A DNA stretch of 64,000 nt from Dugong dugon (GCA_030035585.1 CM057469.1:17788501-17852500); one strand, 5' to 3'. Shown: positions 47,188 to 58,539, numbered from the stretch's first letter. Notes: generated from the letters alone by a model not told the origin. Numbers and translations are program-made.

Positions 47188-47365
47188 TTGTTTAGAGGTG
47201 CAACAGGTAAGTTCTCAGCTGCTAACCGAGAGGTTGGCGGTTTGAACCTACACAATGGCTCCAGGGGTGAAAGACCTGGTGGTCTACTTCCATAAAGATT
47301 ACGGTGTAAGAAACCCAGAACTCTACTCTGTTGGAATCTGCTTGAGGGCATCTGACAGCAACAGA
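47188..47365 (+). repeat. AfroSINE, diverged
   Basis: Sense: 'ctcagctgctaaccgagagg', 'ttggcggtttgaacctacac', 'gacctggtggtctacttcca', then a degraded tail 'gttggaatctgcttgagggc'. It is the third SINE within 730 bp and the most diverged of the three. Confidence 0.85.
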
Positions 47366-47539
47366 GTGAAATAATATGAATTTCCCAAAAAGTCTAGATT
47401 TACAGAACAAAAGACTAACTGGGCCAGGAAATGTTTGTATTATGATCAGACCTCTTGCAGCTAGTTACATTTTCATTTGATCCACAAACAAAAATCCACT
47501 GGAACACATTCTACCTATTTAAAACTTCTCAGAGGAAAG
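47366..47539. other. Short unique block
   Basis: No gene or repeat recognised. Confidence 0.5.
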
Positions 47540-48480
47540 AAATTAACATTTAGTGAGCCTCTGTTATTGCCAAGAACTGACTGTGCGGGACACTCTTCCA
47601 TTTAGTGTTTAATGATTATTTAATTAATTCCATATATTAATCCTTGCAATGATATTCTGAAATATACATTATTATTTTTTCAGTTAAGTCTTTTGTTTTG
47701 AGATAGAGTCATATCCAGTTGTAAGAAATAATACAGAGAGAACCCCTGTACCCTTTACCAAGTTTTTCCCAGTAGTGGCATCTTGCAAAACTATAGCACA
47801 AATCACAACCAGGCTATTGGCATTGATATAACCAAGAACATTTCCATCTCCACAAGGATCCCTGTGTTACCCTTGATAGCTACACCCATTCACCTCCTGC
47901 CTCCACTCTTGCTTTGACCCCGGAAGCCACTAATCTATTTCTCAAACTTTCATCATTTTAAGAATGTTATATAAATGGAACCTGATAGTATGTAACCTTT
48001 CGGGACTGGACTTTTTCATTCAGCGTACTACTTTGGAGATTTGTACACGTTGTTGCATGTATCAATAGTTTTTTTTCCCCCCCCTTTTAATTGCTAAATA
48101 GTATTCCATGATAGGGGATACCGCAGTTTGTTTAACCATCCACCACTGAAGGACACGTAGGTTGTTTCCAGTTTTTTTGGTTATTAAGAATAAAGGTTTT
48201 ATAAACGTTCATGCACAGGTTTTTGTGTGAAAATAGGTTTTCATTTCTCTAGGATCAATACCCAGTAGAACAATTACTGGGTGACATGGTAATTTCTTTT
48301 TTAGTGCACAATTGCAGGAATATTTTGAAGTATGCATTATTTTCATTATAATTTTTAAGGATGAGGAAGCTGAAGCTCAGAATAGTTAGTTGACTTGCCC
48401 TAGATTACTTAGCTAGTAAGTACTGGAGCTAAGACTACAACTGACATCTTTCTGACCCTCTAGATTCATACCTTTTCCAA
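47540..48480 (-). repeat. MIR SINE, split by an L1
   Basis: Antisense MIR in two parts. The left, 47540-47673, has 'agtgagcctctgttattgcc' and 'atattaatccttgcaatgat'. The right, 48320-48480, has 'ggatgaggaagctgaagctc', 'gttgacttgccctagattac' and 'actggagctaagactacaac'. The two parts are joined by an old L1 insertion and share a duplicated stretch. Confidence 0.8.
47674..48319 (-). mobile_element. Old L1 3' end inserted in MIR
   Basis: Antisense L1 3' part: 'agaacccctgtaccctttac', 'catttccatctccacaagga', 'aaatagtattccatgatagg', 'accatccaccactgaaggac' and 'aggatcaatacccagtagaa'. The flanks, 47652-47673 and 48320-48341, are 22-bp copies with three differences, an old but still clear target-site duplication. 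Confidence 0.88.
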
Positions 48481-50094
48481 TCAAGGTCTCTGCCATAGTC
48501 TGTAACCTTTCGTATTTCACAGTGGAGTGGAAACTGAGAAAGCCGGTTTCAGTTGACATTGGATCGTTAAAATTGAGGAGGTGGCATCGAAGTCCATGAC
48601 AGACGTCAAATTAGGACTCCTGGCATCTCAGTACAAAGGCAGCGAGTTTTACAAACTGCTGAGAGGTTGAGGGGCTGGGAACTGGTTTCCCAGTGAATTG
48701 GGCAGAGGCAGGACTCGGGTATAAACTCTCCATCCCCGTCCTCTTTCACATGGTCGCCATCTCTCCTTTAGGCTGGACAGCCCTCAGTGCTGGCGCAGAG
48801 TGTTGGTGAGTGGAGATCCTCAGAAAGCATATGCCATTAATTATTGCTGTATTTACAGGAAAGGTGTGTGGTTGCAGGCAAGGGGGAGAGAGAGACAACC
48901 CCAGGTGCTAGATCTGATCATGGTAGCTATTGAGACTCTGACAGAGTTTACGGTTATTAGTTGCACTGTGGGGAATTGTAGCCCCTTCCTGTAATCTGCA
49001 GGGTTATTTGTGGGTGACCTCTTGACAGAAACATGTCTTGTGAGAGAGGAATGCTCACTCAGTATGTCTGACACAGAGCTAATTATTAATACTTCAAGCC
49101 CTGATAAGTACACCAGTGTTACCTGGACATGTATTATGAACTATTGATTTTTGTTTGTTCTTTTTTTTCTATAGAAGAGAGAGAGTTTTGGTAAGAAGTT
49201 TCAGAAAATTGCAGCCACAAAATTGCAAATTGCTGCGATAGCAAAAGGGTCTTTTCACATCACCTTAGAGCTTCTGTAATGTATTCCGTTACCAGAAATA
49301 TTCCTTCTGTTTCAGAGATCTTAAACATAGACAAGATGGTTATCACCCTGCTTTCTGCAGCCTAAATATTGTTTCCGAGTTACAATGGCTGATTTCAGTT
49401 CAGTCCCTGCAGACTAGATGGAGCTGGAATGAAAATGACCTAATGTTATGTTTATAGCAGCAAAGCCTTTTGAAGTCCACTTCTTCCATAACTTAACATC
49501 TTTTTAACCTGAAATAATATGTGATTTCCAGAGATCAATATTATTTTTATTGTAATAATAGGTTTCTCCAGTTAACACTTCACTCAGCTTCTCATCTCAA
49601 TGTTTAATAAATGAATACATAGATAAGATTCCCAAAGTTGCTCTGACTAAGCCCTTACTTCCTTTTTTCTTGGTAAGTGAAGGATTATTCAGTATGAGCT
49701 CTTATTATAATTATCATATCATTTGTCCTTTTTTGGTATATATGATTTCCTATGAGTACACTAGGTAATAGAGTTATAAAACAATGCAAAAAGCATATAG
49801 GAAAGAATCTAACCCAAATCCCTCATTTTATGTTTAAGGAAGCCTCTCACCTCTCAGGTGACTCAATATTTAGTTTTGTCTGAAACTGAGAAGTATATAC
49901 TCCATCTGTGGTTTTCAAATAATGTTCTGGGGAAGCAGCCCATGTGCTCCCCACAAACACAGGCATTCTGTTGCACCCCTCTAAAAACATATACACATAC
50001 ACTTGTCCTGCGCCCACCACATCAGATCACTTTTATTTCTATATTTGGGGGTTTATGCAACATATTGTTTGATGTAAGGGCTCCGCTACAAAAA
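48481..50094. other. Unique block with a microexon-like site
   Basis: No repeat recognised. A 34-nt segment at 48772-48805 lies between a strong acceptor-like motif (pyrimidine tract plus 'ctctcctttag') and a donor-like 'gtgagtgg'. 49190-49620 is repeat-free and resembles conserved non-coding sequence. A short frame at 48800-48994 carries no domain. Confidence 0.4.
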
Positions 50095-50192
50095 AAACTA
50101 TAGTTAAGACATAGGGCTTTTTAGGAATGTCGTCAATGATACTAAACTATAGTTAAGATATAGGGCTTTTTAGGAATGTCATCAATGATACT
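50095..50192. repeat. 49-bp tandem duplication
   Basis: Two adjacent 49-bp units, 50095-50143 and 50144-50192, both starting 'aaactatagttaaga' and ending 'tcaatgatact'. Only two positions differ, one at a CpG/CpA pair, so the duplication is recent. Confidence 0.95.
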
Positions 50193-50799
50193 AGTAAATA
50201 ACACCTAATTTGTGTGTGGGCATATATTTATGATCTTCTGTGGATAAGTTGCAACAATGGTAATTTGAAGAAGTGTATTTTATAATATTCTTTTCAGACT
50301 GTTGAAGTGGGTTGGCTACCCAGAACACTATGTAGAGTGCTCCGAGTATCAGCTTGGTTTTATGTGCCTCATAGCATTATGGTTTTTATCTATATGAATA
50401 GTAAAGATACCCTTTAAAAAAAATCTCTGCCTGTCTTCTCCCACAGACAAAAAGAAAAAAATATATAAATTTTGTTTAGGTGAGTACATGCTTTAAAAAG
50501 GCTCTGTGTTTAATCCATGTATATCCTGTAGATAAATGGGGAATTACGTATAAGGCACTGATTTAAATAGCAGTACTTGATCCAAGAGTTCTTTATGGTC
50601 TCTTCTGTAGAACTTAGGGAAGCTTAGAAGAAGAGCTTTGATTTTTGCTTTTTTGTTTTAAGAAAGGGCAACCTTCTTTCTGGGATGGAGCTGCCTTTAA
50701 AACACTTGGCAGTTTAGCGTACAGCCTCTAGGTTATCAAAAATTCTACTGCTCCCTATCAGTAACATTAGCATATCTATATCTGTATATCTGTAAACCA
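50193..50799. other. Unique sequence
   Basis: AT-rich, with no gene or repeat recognised. Confidence 0.5.
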
Positions 50800-51010
50800 G
50801 AACCTAACCAAACCTGTTCCCATGAGTTGATTTTGACTCAAGGCGACCCCATGTGTTATAGAGTAGAACTGCTCCATAGGGTTTTCTTGGCTGTGATCTG
50901 TACAGAAGCAGATCACCAGAGCTTTCTTCCACAGCACCACTGGGTGGGTTCGAACTGCCCACCTTTAGGTTAGTAGCCCATTGCAAACCATTTGAGCCAC
51001 CTGGGACCAC
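50800..51010 (-). repeat. AfroSINE, longer subfamily
   Basis: Antisense and full length: 'cccatgagttgattttgact', 'gatctgtacagaagcagatc', 'gggtgggttcgaactgccca' and 'ccatttgagccacctgggac'. Confidence 0.93.
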
Positions 51011-51924
51011 TATGTACGTCTATATCAATGTCTTTCTCTATCTCTATAAATTAATCATAAATCCGCTCAGATGACAGAAGGGAGAAATTATAGTCTCTGT
51101 CTTTATCAAGACGATACATTGCCAAGGTTAAGGCCCGACTCCCTCTCTCTCTGAACTCACTGTGTCTTGGAAAGTCTGTGTCTTCTTTGCAGTTTAGCCA
51201 AGCAGAATGTACAGGATTACTAGCCAGCTTTTCTGAGTTACAAACTCTTTGCCCTGATACAGTTTTCTTCATGATTCATTCAGTCAGTTCCACAGAATCT
51301 GACCTTCACAATCACTGATCTCTCTTTTCCATTTGTAAGGGGACGTTGGATGTCTGTGTTCAGCACACATTTGGACAAAGGGGATAGACCCTCTGTGTTG
51401 GGCGCTCTCATGTTCAGTTTGATCTGTGGACTCTATTTCTTGTTTTTCCTCTCCTGAATCAGACCTTCCATAACTTCCTTCCCAGATGCTGTCCATCTGG
51501 TATGCCCTTCAACCTTTTGTCGTTCAGTCAGAGATTGCACTAAGGCTCTACTTTTTTTTGGGAAAAAGACAAAGTTTAAGCATTACCGTGTATCTATAAC
51601 TATATTCTAGGTTAATTCCTATCTTTTCTCCTCCATATCATAGTGCGGAAAGCAGAATCTAATGTGATATGTTTTGAAAAAACACTGTACCGTGATAGAA
51701 GAGACCTGATTTTAGTCTCACTTATTTACTCCTAGATGACCTGGCCAACACATTTGACCAACTGAAAATTTGATGATTTCTGCAGTTCCTTATTTCATCC
51801 CCTTCTACCTAATAGTGTTAGTCATATAATAATTTGAAGGAAATAATCTGCCATTATTCCCTATATATTTTCACTAAATTCTCAGTATTTACCATCCACA
51901 CAGGTCTCTAAGAAAACAGCTAAC
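51011..51924. other. Unique block with two adjacent minus frames
   Basis: On the minus strand 51284-51496 (70 codons) and then 51051-51272 (73 codons) are open, separated by 11 bp. The residues are charged and mixed ('SDSGEEKQEIESTDQTEHES'), but no family is recognised. They could be an old repeat, a decayed gene piece or chance. Confidence 0.35.
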
Positions 51925-52825
51925 AGCTACTAAGTATGTACTGTGAGACACTGTTTTTAAGTACTTTATATGTATTAGTTCATATTATCCTTAGAACAGT
52001 CTTCTGAACGAATTTCTAGTAGTATCCTCATTTAACAGAGGTCAAAACTTAGCTTCACTTGTGAGCGGCCACCTAAAATACATCTATTGGTCCCATCACA
52101 TTAGGAGCAAAGGAGAATGAAGAAAACCAAAAATACAAGGAAAATACTCATCCAAAGGACTAGTGGACCACATAAGCCACAGCCTCCGCCAGCCTGAGCC
52201 CAGAACAACTAGATGGTGCCAGGCTACCACCATCCACCCCTCTGACAGGGATCACAGTAGAGGGTTCCATACACAGTGGGAGAAAAATGTAGAACAAAAC
52301 TCAATTTCACAATAAAAGACCAGACTTACTGGTCTGACAGACTGGAGGAACCCCTAAGACTGTGGCCCGGGACACCCTGCTAACTCAGAACTGAAGCCAC
52401 TTGTGAAGTCCACCTTTCAGCCAAAGATTAGACAGGCCTATAAAACAAATAATAACAGAGGTAAGGAATGTGCTTCTTAGTTCAATCAAGTATATGAGAC
52501 CAAATGGGCAACACCTGCCTAAAAGCAAAGACTAGAAGGCAGGAAGGGACAGGAAACCTGAGGAATGGACACGGGGAGCCCAAGGTGTAAATGGAAAGGG
52601 GGAGAGTGCTGACACATTGTGAGAATTGCAACAAACATCACAGAACAATTTGTATATAAATTTTTGAATGAGAAACTAATTTGCACTGTAAACATTCACC
52701 TAAAACACAATAAAATTTAAAAACAAACAAACCTTAGCTTTAAAGACGTTAAGTAACTTGCCCAAGATAAGTAGCTAGAGAGTAGAGAGCCAGAGTTTGA
52801 ACTCATGCAGCTTGGCCCCTGCGCG
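51925..52825 (-). repeat. MIR SINE, split by an L1
   Basis: Antisense MIR in two parts: 51925-52055 ('gtatgtactgtgagacactg', 'atcctcatttaacagaggtc') and 52741-52825 ('acgttaagtaacttgcccaa', 'gagagccagagtttgaactc'). The L1 3' end lies between them. Confidence 0.85.
52056..52727 (+). mobile_element. 5'-truncated L1 (3' UTR only), inserted in MIR
   Basis: Sense copy of the same L1 3' UTR as at 5878 and 26904: 'gagcggccacctaaaataca', 'cagaacaactagatggtgcc', 'gagaaaaatgtagaacaaaa', ending 'cacaataaaatttaaaaaca'. The 13-bp duplication with one mismatch is 'caaaacttagctt' at 52043-52055 and 'caaaccttagctt' at 52728-52740. Confidence 0.94.
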
Positions 52826-53602
52826 TGCTCTGTGTGTTATATTCTACGTCCTTTTGTCCCGAAGTTGAAAGCCATGGTTTCATTTTCTAAACAAGGCTCG
52901 CACTCAGAATGCAGCCATTCATTCTCAGCACCCGTCCTGTACACTGAAAAGAACAAAACATGTATACTTTTTCCTTGACAATCCTAAAATAGTAGTGACT
53001 TTGAAAATGATGCGAATGACATTTTTCTAATGAAAACTGTGCGATGAAAATGATTTGCAAGCAGCTTCATTTGGTCATTTTCAGACATTTCAATTTTCTC
53101 TATCATATCTTTGAATTCCATAATCTAGTAACAAGACACATTTGATTCATCAGCTAGAGCTTGCTATATTATCTAATCTTCCATTTTCTAATTGCTAATC
53201 TTAAAGGGCTATGGTTATGCACAGACACATATTTCCAACAATGCTTTCCATCATATCATTTTCTGAGACTCTTCTCACTGATTAACAGAAATTTGTTTTT
53301 AAGTAGATGCTTCTTTTATTCACAGTGCTTGTGCCTCTTAGCTGTTCTCGTTCACTGTGGAGACTGAGTCCAGGACAATTACCCAGTAAGTTGGAGAGAA
53401 TCAAAAACCTGCCTTTGCCCTACATGAAGAGGCACACCTAGTTGAGAATGGGTTGGATGGTAGAGAAGTAAAGCAGTATGCTTTATTGCTGCTTTAAAAA
53501 CTAACAGGCTAACAAGTGACTTTGCTCTCCTGGACTACCTTTTGCCATCATGATGGTCAAAAGGGAAATGGGAAATTCTTCACGGAATTAAAATTTAGAT
53601 GA
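52826..53602. other. Unique sequence
   Basis: No gene or repeat recognised. Confidence 0.5.
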
Positions 53603-54110
53603 GAAAATTTGGATCTCTTCCAGTCGATTGGCCGGGTAGCTATCTTCCAAATTTCTTGGCCCAGACAAATGAGTGCTTCCAGCCTTGCATCTGTTTGTTG
53701 AAACATCTCAGTTGGTATTCCATCAATTCTTGGAGCCTTGTTTTTCACCAGTGCCTTCAGTGCAGCTTGGACCTCTTCCTTCAGTACTATTGGTTCTTGA
53801 TCATATGCTTCCTCCTGAAATGGTTGAACATAGACCATTTCTTTTTAGTACAGTGACTCTATTTATTCCTTCCATCTTCTTTTGATGCTTCCTGCATTGT
53901 TCAATAATTTGCCCATAGAATCCTTCTATATTGTAACTCAGGGCTTGAATTTTTTCTTCAGTTCTTTCAGCTTGAGAAATGCCAAGTGTGTTCTTCCCTT
54001 TTAGTTTTCTAACTCCGGGTCTTTGCACATGTCATTATAATACTTTACTTTGTCTTCTTGAGCCACCCTTTGAAATCTTCTCTTCAGCTCTTTTACGTCC
54101 TCCTTTATTC
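53603..54110 (-). mobile_element. BovB/RTE LINE, internal fragment
   Basis: Antisense middle part of BovB. Minus-strand frames read 'VLKEEVQAALKALVKNKAPR' with 'IDGIPTEMFQQTDARLEALI' (about 53660-53790). Both ends lie inside the element, so the 3' end is absent: either a fragment left by deletion, or one arm of a rearranged insertion. Confidence 0.9.
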
Positions 54111-54775
54111 CTTAGAGTTAAGGCTGTTCTTGTTGCTATTTACTGTTGTAACGTGGGGTCACTCTGGCACCATGGAAAGTGTAAAACTGAAAGCCTTCTG
54201 CCCCAGTCACTCCTAATTTCCCAAGGTGTACCTACTGTAGCAATTTGGTATGTATCCTTGCAGACCTTACACACGTGCACACCCTGGAGTACTTGCATAC
54301 AGTTATGTTACTTATACTCACCTGTATCTTGTGACTTTTTTTACTTAACGATGACTCAAAGTCATCTTCCTTTGCTAATAGATGCATATCTATCACATTT
54401 GTTTAATGGCCCCACACACAGCAAATAGTAATGTAGCATAATAATTGCTAACATTTATTAAGTTCTGGTGATGTGTCAGGCATTGTACTAAACCCTTAAT
54501 ATACAAATGAGGAAACCAAGATTCAGAAAGGTTAAGTAACGTGCCAGAGGCCACACAATGTGTGGCAGAGCCAGGGTTTAAACCAAGGCCATATGGCACC
54601 AGAACCCATGTTCTTAACCCCATTTCTGTTAACTGTACTTTAGGTAACTGGTCCCCTACTGATGGACATTGGCCTGTCTTTTCTCACCAGAGCCGTTACT
54701 TCTATAATGAACATTTTGTACACAGATCTTTATATACTTGTGAGAGTATTTATTTATGATATATGCATTTTGATG
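54111..54775 (-). repeat. Very old L1 3' region, split by MIR
   Basis: 54111-54425 ('gtatgtatccttgcagacct', 'cacatttgtttaatggcccc') and 54635-54775 ('taactggtcccctactgatg', 'tctttatatacttgtgagag') follow the antisense order of an old L1 3' end. The MIR at 54437-54625 lies between them. Confidence 0.55.
54437..54625 (-). repeat. MIR SINE
   Basis: Antisense MIR: 'ctggtgatgtgtcaggcatt', 'acaaatgaggaaaccaagat', 'gtggcagagccagggtttaa' and 'acccatgttcttaaccc'. Confidence 0.88.
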
Positions 54776-56286
54776 CTTGAGAGCCAACCTATTCTTTAAA
54801 CTATTTTAGCCCGTATCGACTTGTACAAAGAGGTCACAGCCTTTTTAGAGAGGGGTCGACACCTTAAGCTCAGCAGTGTATCATCTTGATCCTGACAGTG
54901 GATTTCAGTTTTTTGCCATTTGATTAGATTTTTATTTATTTATTTAACAAAAGACTTACCAGTCTTTGGCCATATGTTCAGCAGTACTTGTTCTCAGTTG
55001 CTGCTGAGTCCATGTTTCTGCCTAGCAGCGTCATTCAAGCCTAGGAGAGGAAACCCTGATTGTGCAACAGTTTTGGGTATTCCTCAGGAGTAAAACCTTC
55101 AGATAAATCACCAACAGAATGTTGAAATAATACAGCATTCAGAAAGTGAAGTGCTGGATTTTTTATGCTCAATAACACAATGAAAAGCAGAGTTTAATTT
55201 TCCAATTTGAATGGTTTTGATTTACTAAAAAAGGTGAATTAAAATATGCAAAAAAGAAACTTGGTCCCTGAAATTTTTGTCTGTATTGCTGAGAAAGCAA
55301 GAGAATAGTAAAACTGAGATGTCTTTTCATCCATAGAGTGATTAAGTACTGCATCAGGGAGAATGGAGGCTGATCAGTAATATAGTGATTGGTAAGTGAC
55401 TCTCTTGCCTCCCAAGAAGCATCTCTTGGACCTTTGTTTCCTCATATCCATACGACAGGCACTTACACTGGATCAGGCGACTGGTTGGCCGGGAAGCTAC
55501 CTTTGTGGCTGTAGGAGACCAAATCCATGGACTTCAGTCTTTTTTGTGGGGCCAGTTCACACTCTCCCATTGCCTGCCCACAGACTTCCTATGGCAGGGG
55601 CTGTGTGAGACAGTGTGGATGGATCAGGAATCAGAATACACCATCCTCATCTCAGGAAGATTATCTCTAAGCATTTCTAATTATGATAGATTTATATCTT
55701 GTACCTCAATAGAAAAACATAGTAGAATTCTGTACTCATATCATGAGACTTCAAAGTTCCTTTTTCTTCCCTGAAATCTGCTGGTGGCAGCAAGGGAGCA
55801 GAAGGGGCCCTCCTGATCTTTACCTCAGGTAGAGGGAGGAGCTTTTCTCCAAGGTTAGAGAGACACCGTCTTCATTCTTTTCTTAGTTAAAAGTTGGTAG
55901 CTGTCCTGTGATAGTCACATGTTTCTGCTGTCAGCACTGAGCTCATTATCTTATCAAAGCAAATGATGTTCTCTTTAGCTTTTATTTTTGCAGTCGAATT
56001 TGCTGTTGACCTAGACAACCTTTAAAGATTTGTACTGGCATCTGTATAAACATGAGTCAGATATATGCCTGTGTAGTTAGGCCTTGTAGAAAAGGGGTTA
56101 TGGGTTTGGTACTGTAAAGAATATGGAAGAGTTTCAAATTCTGTGAAGTTATATATAAAAGTTGGAGAATTTTTTTCTTTTTTTCCTTATTAACAAGTAA
56201 CATTTTTTTAGCATAAAATGTAGGAAACCAGAAAGAGAAACCATATAGCTTTGAGGAGGGTGAATATTTGAGAGGTAGACTAGTGG
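54776..56286. other. Unique sequence
   Basis: No gene supported. The frames at 55396-55774 are open in two phases and one contains 'VGREATFVAVGDQ', but there is no recognised family and no matching splice boundary. Nothing else stands out. Confidence 0.45.
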
Positions 56287-56451
56287 TTAACCAAAAAAAA
56301 CTGTTGCCTGTTGAGTCAATTCCGACTCAGAGCGACCCCATAGGAGAGAATAGAACTACCGCCTAGGGTTTCCGAGGAGCAGCTGGTGGATTCGAACTGC
56401 CGACCTTTTGGTTATTAACCGAATGCTTAACCACTGTGCCACCAGGGCTCC
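56287..56451 (-). repeat. AfroSINE, short subfamily
   Basis: Antisense and near consensus. A 10-bp duplication with one mismatch flanks it: 'agactagtgg' at 56277-56286 and 'agaatagtgg' at 56452-56461. It landed at the start of a MIR. Confidence 0.95.
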
Positions 56452-56455
56452 AGAA

Positions 56456-56735
56456 TAGTGGTGAAGACATGGGTTTTACAATCACGCTTTCTGGTTTCAG
56501 TCCTGGTTCTGACCTAGAAAAAATTAAACTCCTGAGCTTCAGTTTCTTTATCTATAAAGCAGACAAATAATTATAGTAATAGTATCTACTTTGTCAGTTA
56601 TAATAGGATTATGCATGTAAAATTATGTGAGTTTTGTGAGTTAACACAAGTAAATCATTTACAGCAGTATCCAGCACATAGTAGGCCCTCAATTCAGTAA
56701 ATGTTAGCTACTACTATGGTTGTTGTTATTATTTA
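56456..56735 (+). repeat. MIR SINE
   Basis: Sense MIR: 'acatgggttttacaatcacg', 'cctgagcttcagtttcttta', 'atgtgagttttgtgagttaa' and 'gcacatagtaggccctcaat'. Confidence 0.85.
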
Positions 56736-57486
56736 ATTATTGTCAATCTGATAGACTCCTTTCTTGTAATGAGTCAGGGGCGTTTGAAGTAGAGTGGTTG
56801 AATTTTTGAATGCAAACCTGGGTTTAGTGTTTGTAGGAAAGGAAACAAAATTTACAGAATATGCACACTTTTGAACCCTAAGTAGGCCAGGAAGATTTCC
56901 CTTCATTATCTAAGTTCCCGTAGCTTATTAGGAAATCAAGACCACAAGAAACCTCCCTCATGAGGTTAGCTGTTTCACACTGAAAATCACAGTTTCTGAG
57001 AATACTATCTTACCCATGGTACTTTTTAAAAAGATATTGTGCTGAAGGAAAGGAAACCAGCATAGATTCTTTGTCTGGTCGTTAGCCTCTAGATAAGTCT
57101 TACTGGATTCAGCATTCAACTATATTCCTGTGCGGTGGGGGTAGAAAGTAGATGTCAAACCTGTCAGTAGGGATAGGATTATGTTTGGGTAGAACTAGCA
57201 CAATGACGCCATAAGACACTGCTCTGATTGGGTAGAAGAGCTTGTGAAATCCCTTGGTTCTAAGAATTGAATACTTGTGAAAATGATAGTAAACTCTTCT
57301 GGCATGCCAGTAACAATTATATAAGCAGGAAGATACACGCTATGTGCATGAAGAGGAAATGTTTAAAAATTTCTCTTTTTGATGTATCTTCGTAAATTTC
57401 CTCGTTATTCTGCTTTGTAAGTATTTTCTTTTAAAGACCAGAAATCCAAGAAGGCAAGGATTTAATTTTTAATACCATTCTGTATT
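56736..57486. other. Unique sequence
   Basis: No gene or repeat recognised. Confidence 0.5.
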
Positions 57487-57531
57487 AAAAAAAAAAAAAA
57501 AAGTGTGTGTGGTTTTTTTTTTTTTTTTTTT
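57487..57531. repeat. Poly(A)/poly(T) inverted repeat
   Basis: A16 at 57487-57502, a 10-base GT-rich spacer, then about 18-19 T. As RNA this would make an A/U hairpin. Confidence 0.85.
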
Positions 57532-57955
57532 CTTTTTGAGTACAAAGATCCTTGATACTGGCATTGTAGAATTTGACAAAAGTAAATAACTTATTGCCTT
57601 ACTTTTTCACTGGCATTTAACATAGTATAAATCTACCCAGATAATCTCAATATGAATTCTTGACACACTGACAAATACAGAGTCAAGATTTTATGGAGGT
57701 GAATGTTTGTATGCTGAGAACTCAGCTAAGACAGTCCTTTGTTGAAATAACAATGGTTGTTCCTTTTAGCCAATGCCTTTGGATTATTTAAGGTTCTATG
57801 ATCAAGATTTGTAAACCAAAGCTAGGATTTGGAGAAAGCCTCTGCCTATATTAAAGATACTTCCTTTTTTAGCCCTTTCTCTCTAACATCTTGTTTTGGA
57901 AAGAATTTAAAAAAAAAAAAAAAAGAAGCTATTAAGCAGTTGATAGAATATGGAA
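57532..57955. other. Unique sequence
   Basis: No gene recognised; poly(A) run at about 57909-57924. Confidence 0.5.
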
Positions 57956-58173
57956 CAGGGTTTTACAGTCTTGGCCTTTTTGACATTTGGGGCAGAGAAC
58001 TCTTTGTTGTGGGGGCAGTCTTATGCATGATAGGATGTTTAGCATGACTTGTATCTGCTAGATGTCAATCACAACCACCAACCCTCTTGCCCTCCAGTCA
58101 CTACAATCGAAAATGTCTTCAGACCTTGTCAAATGTTCCCTGAGGGTAAAACCACTTGGCTTGAGAACCACTG
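57956..58173 (-). mobile_element. MER20-like hAT non-autonomous element
   Basis: 218 bp, antisense. On the minus strand it starts 'cagtggttctcaagccaagt' and contains 'tgctaaacatcctatcatgc' and 'ccccaaatgtcaaaaaggcc'. The length fits MER20 (about 219 bp), but the name is from memory. The 8-bp duplication is not clear. Confidence 0.78.
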
Positions 58174-58539
58174 ATAAAGAGAAACAGAAAAATGCCAAAG
58201 GCTCAGAAAAAATGGGGCGCAGAAGGCAGTAGAAAAGCAGCAAGGGGTTCAGGCTTTCTAAATCAACAAAATAAAACTTTTCCAGTTAAAAAATAATAAA
58301 TGAAATTAAGAACCAAAGAAGAAATTGAGAAATTACTTGCAATGCTTAAACCGAAATATTAATTAATACGTTTGCCATACAAAGATTTAAAACTAATAAG
58401 AAATCAACAAAGATCAATGTTGGTAAATAGAGAAAGCTCATGTAACCCAATTTTCACAAAGAAATATGAGATCAATAAAATGTTGATAATGCCCCTTGTT
58501 TTTACTATTTCTCTACAATCCAGTCAAAAAGCCATAGAT
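58174..58539. other. Unassigned, possibly old L1
   Basis: AT-rich with L1-like adenine-rich character ('aactaataagaaatcaacaa'), perhaps the upstream part of the old L1 that follows. Not certain. Confidence 0.35.

Noticed and set aside
53979-54428. 149-codon plus frame, the longest in the window
   Set aside because: It is antisense to BovB and runs into an old L1 fragment.
55396-55774. Two open frames, one with a 'GREATFVAVGDQ' stretch
   Set aside because: Briefly considered as a phosphatase-like exon, but no flanking residues fit and splice boundaries are absent. A short similarity to BovB near 55480 is also too weak.
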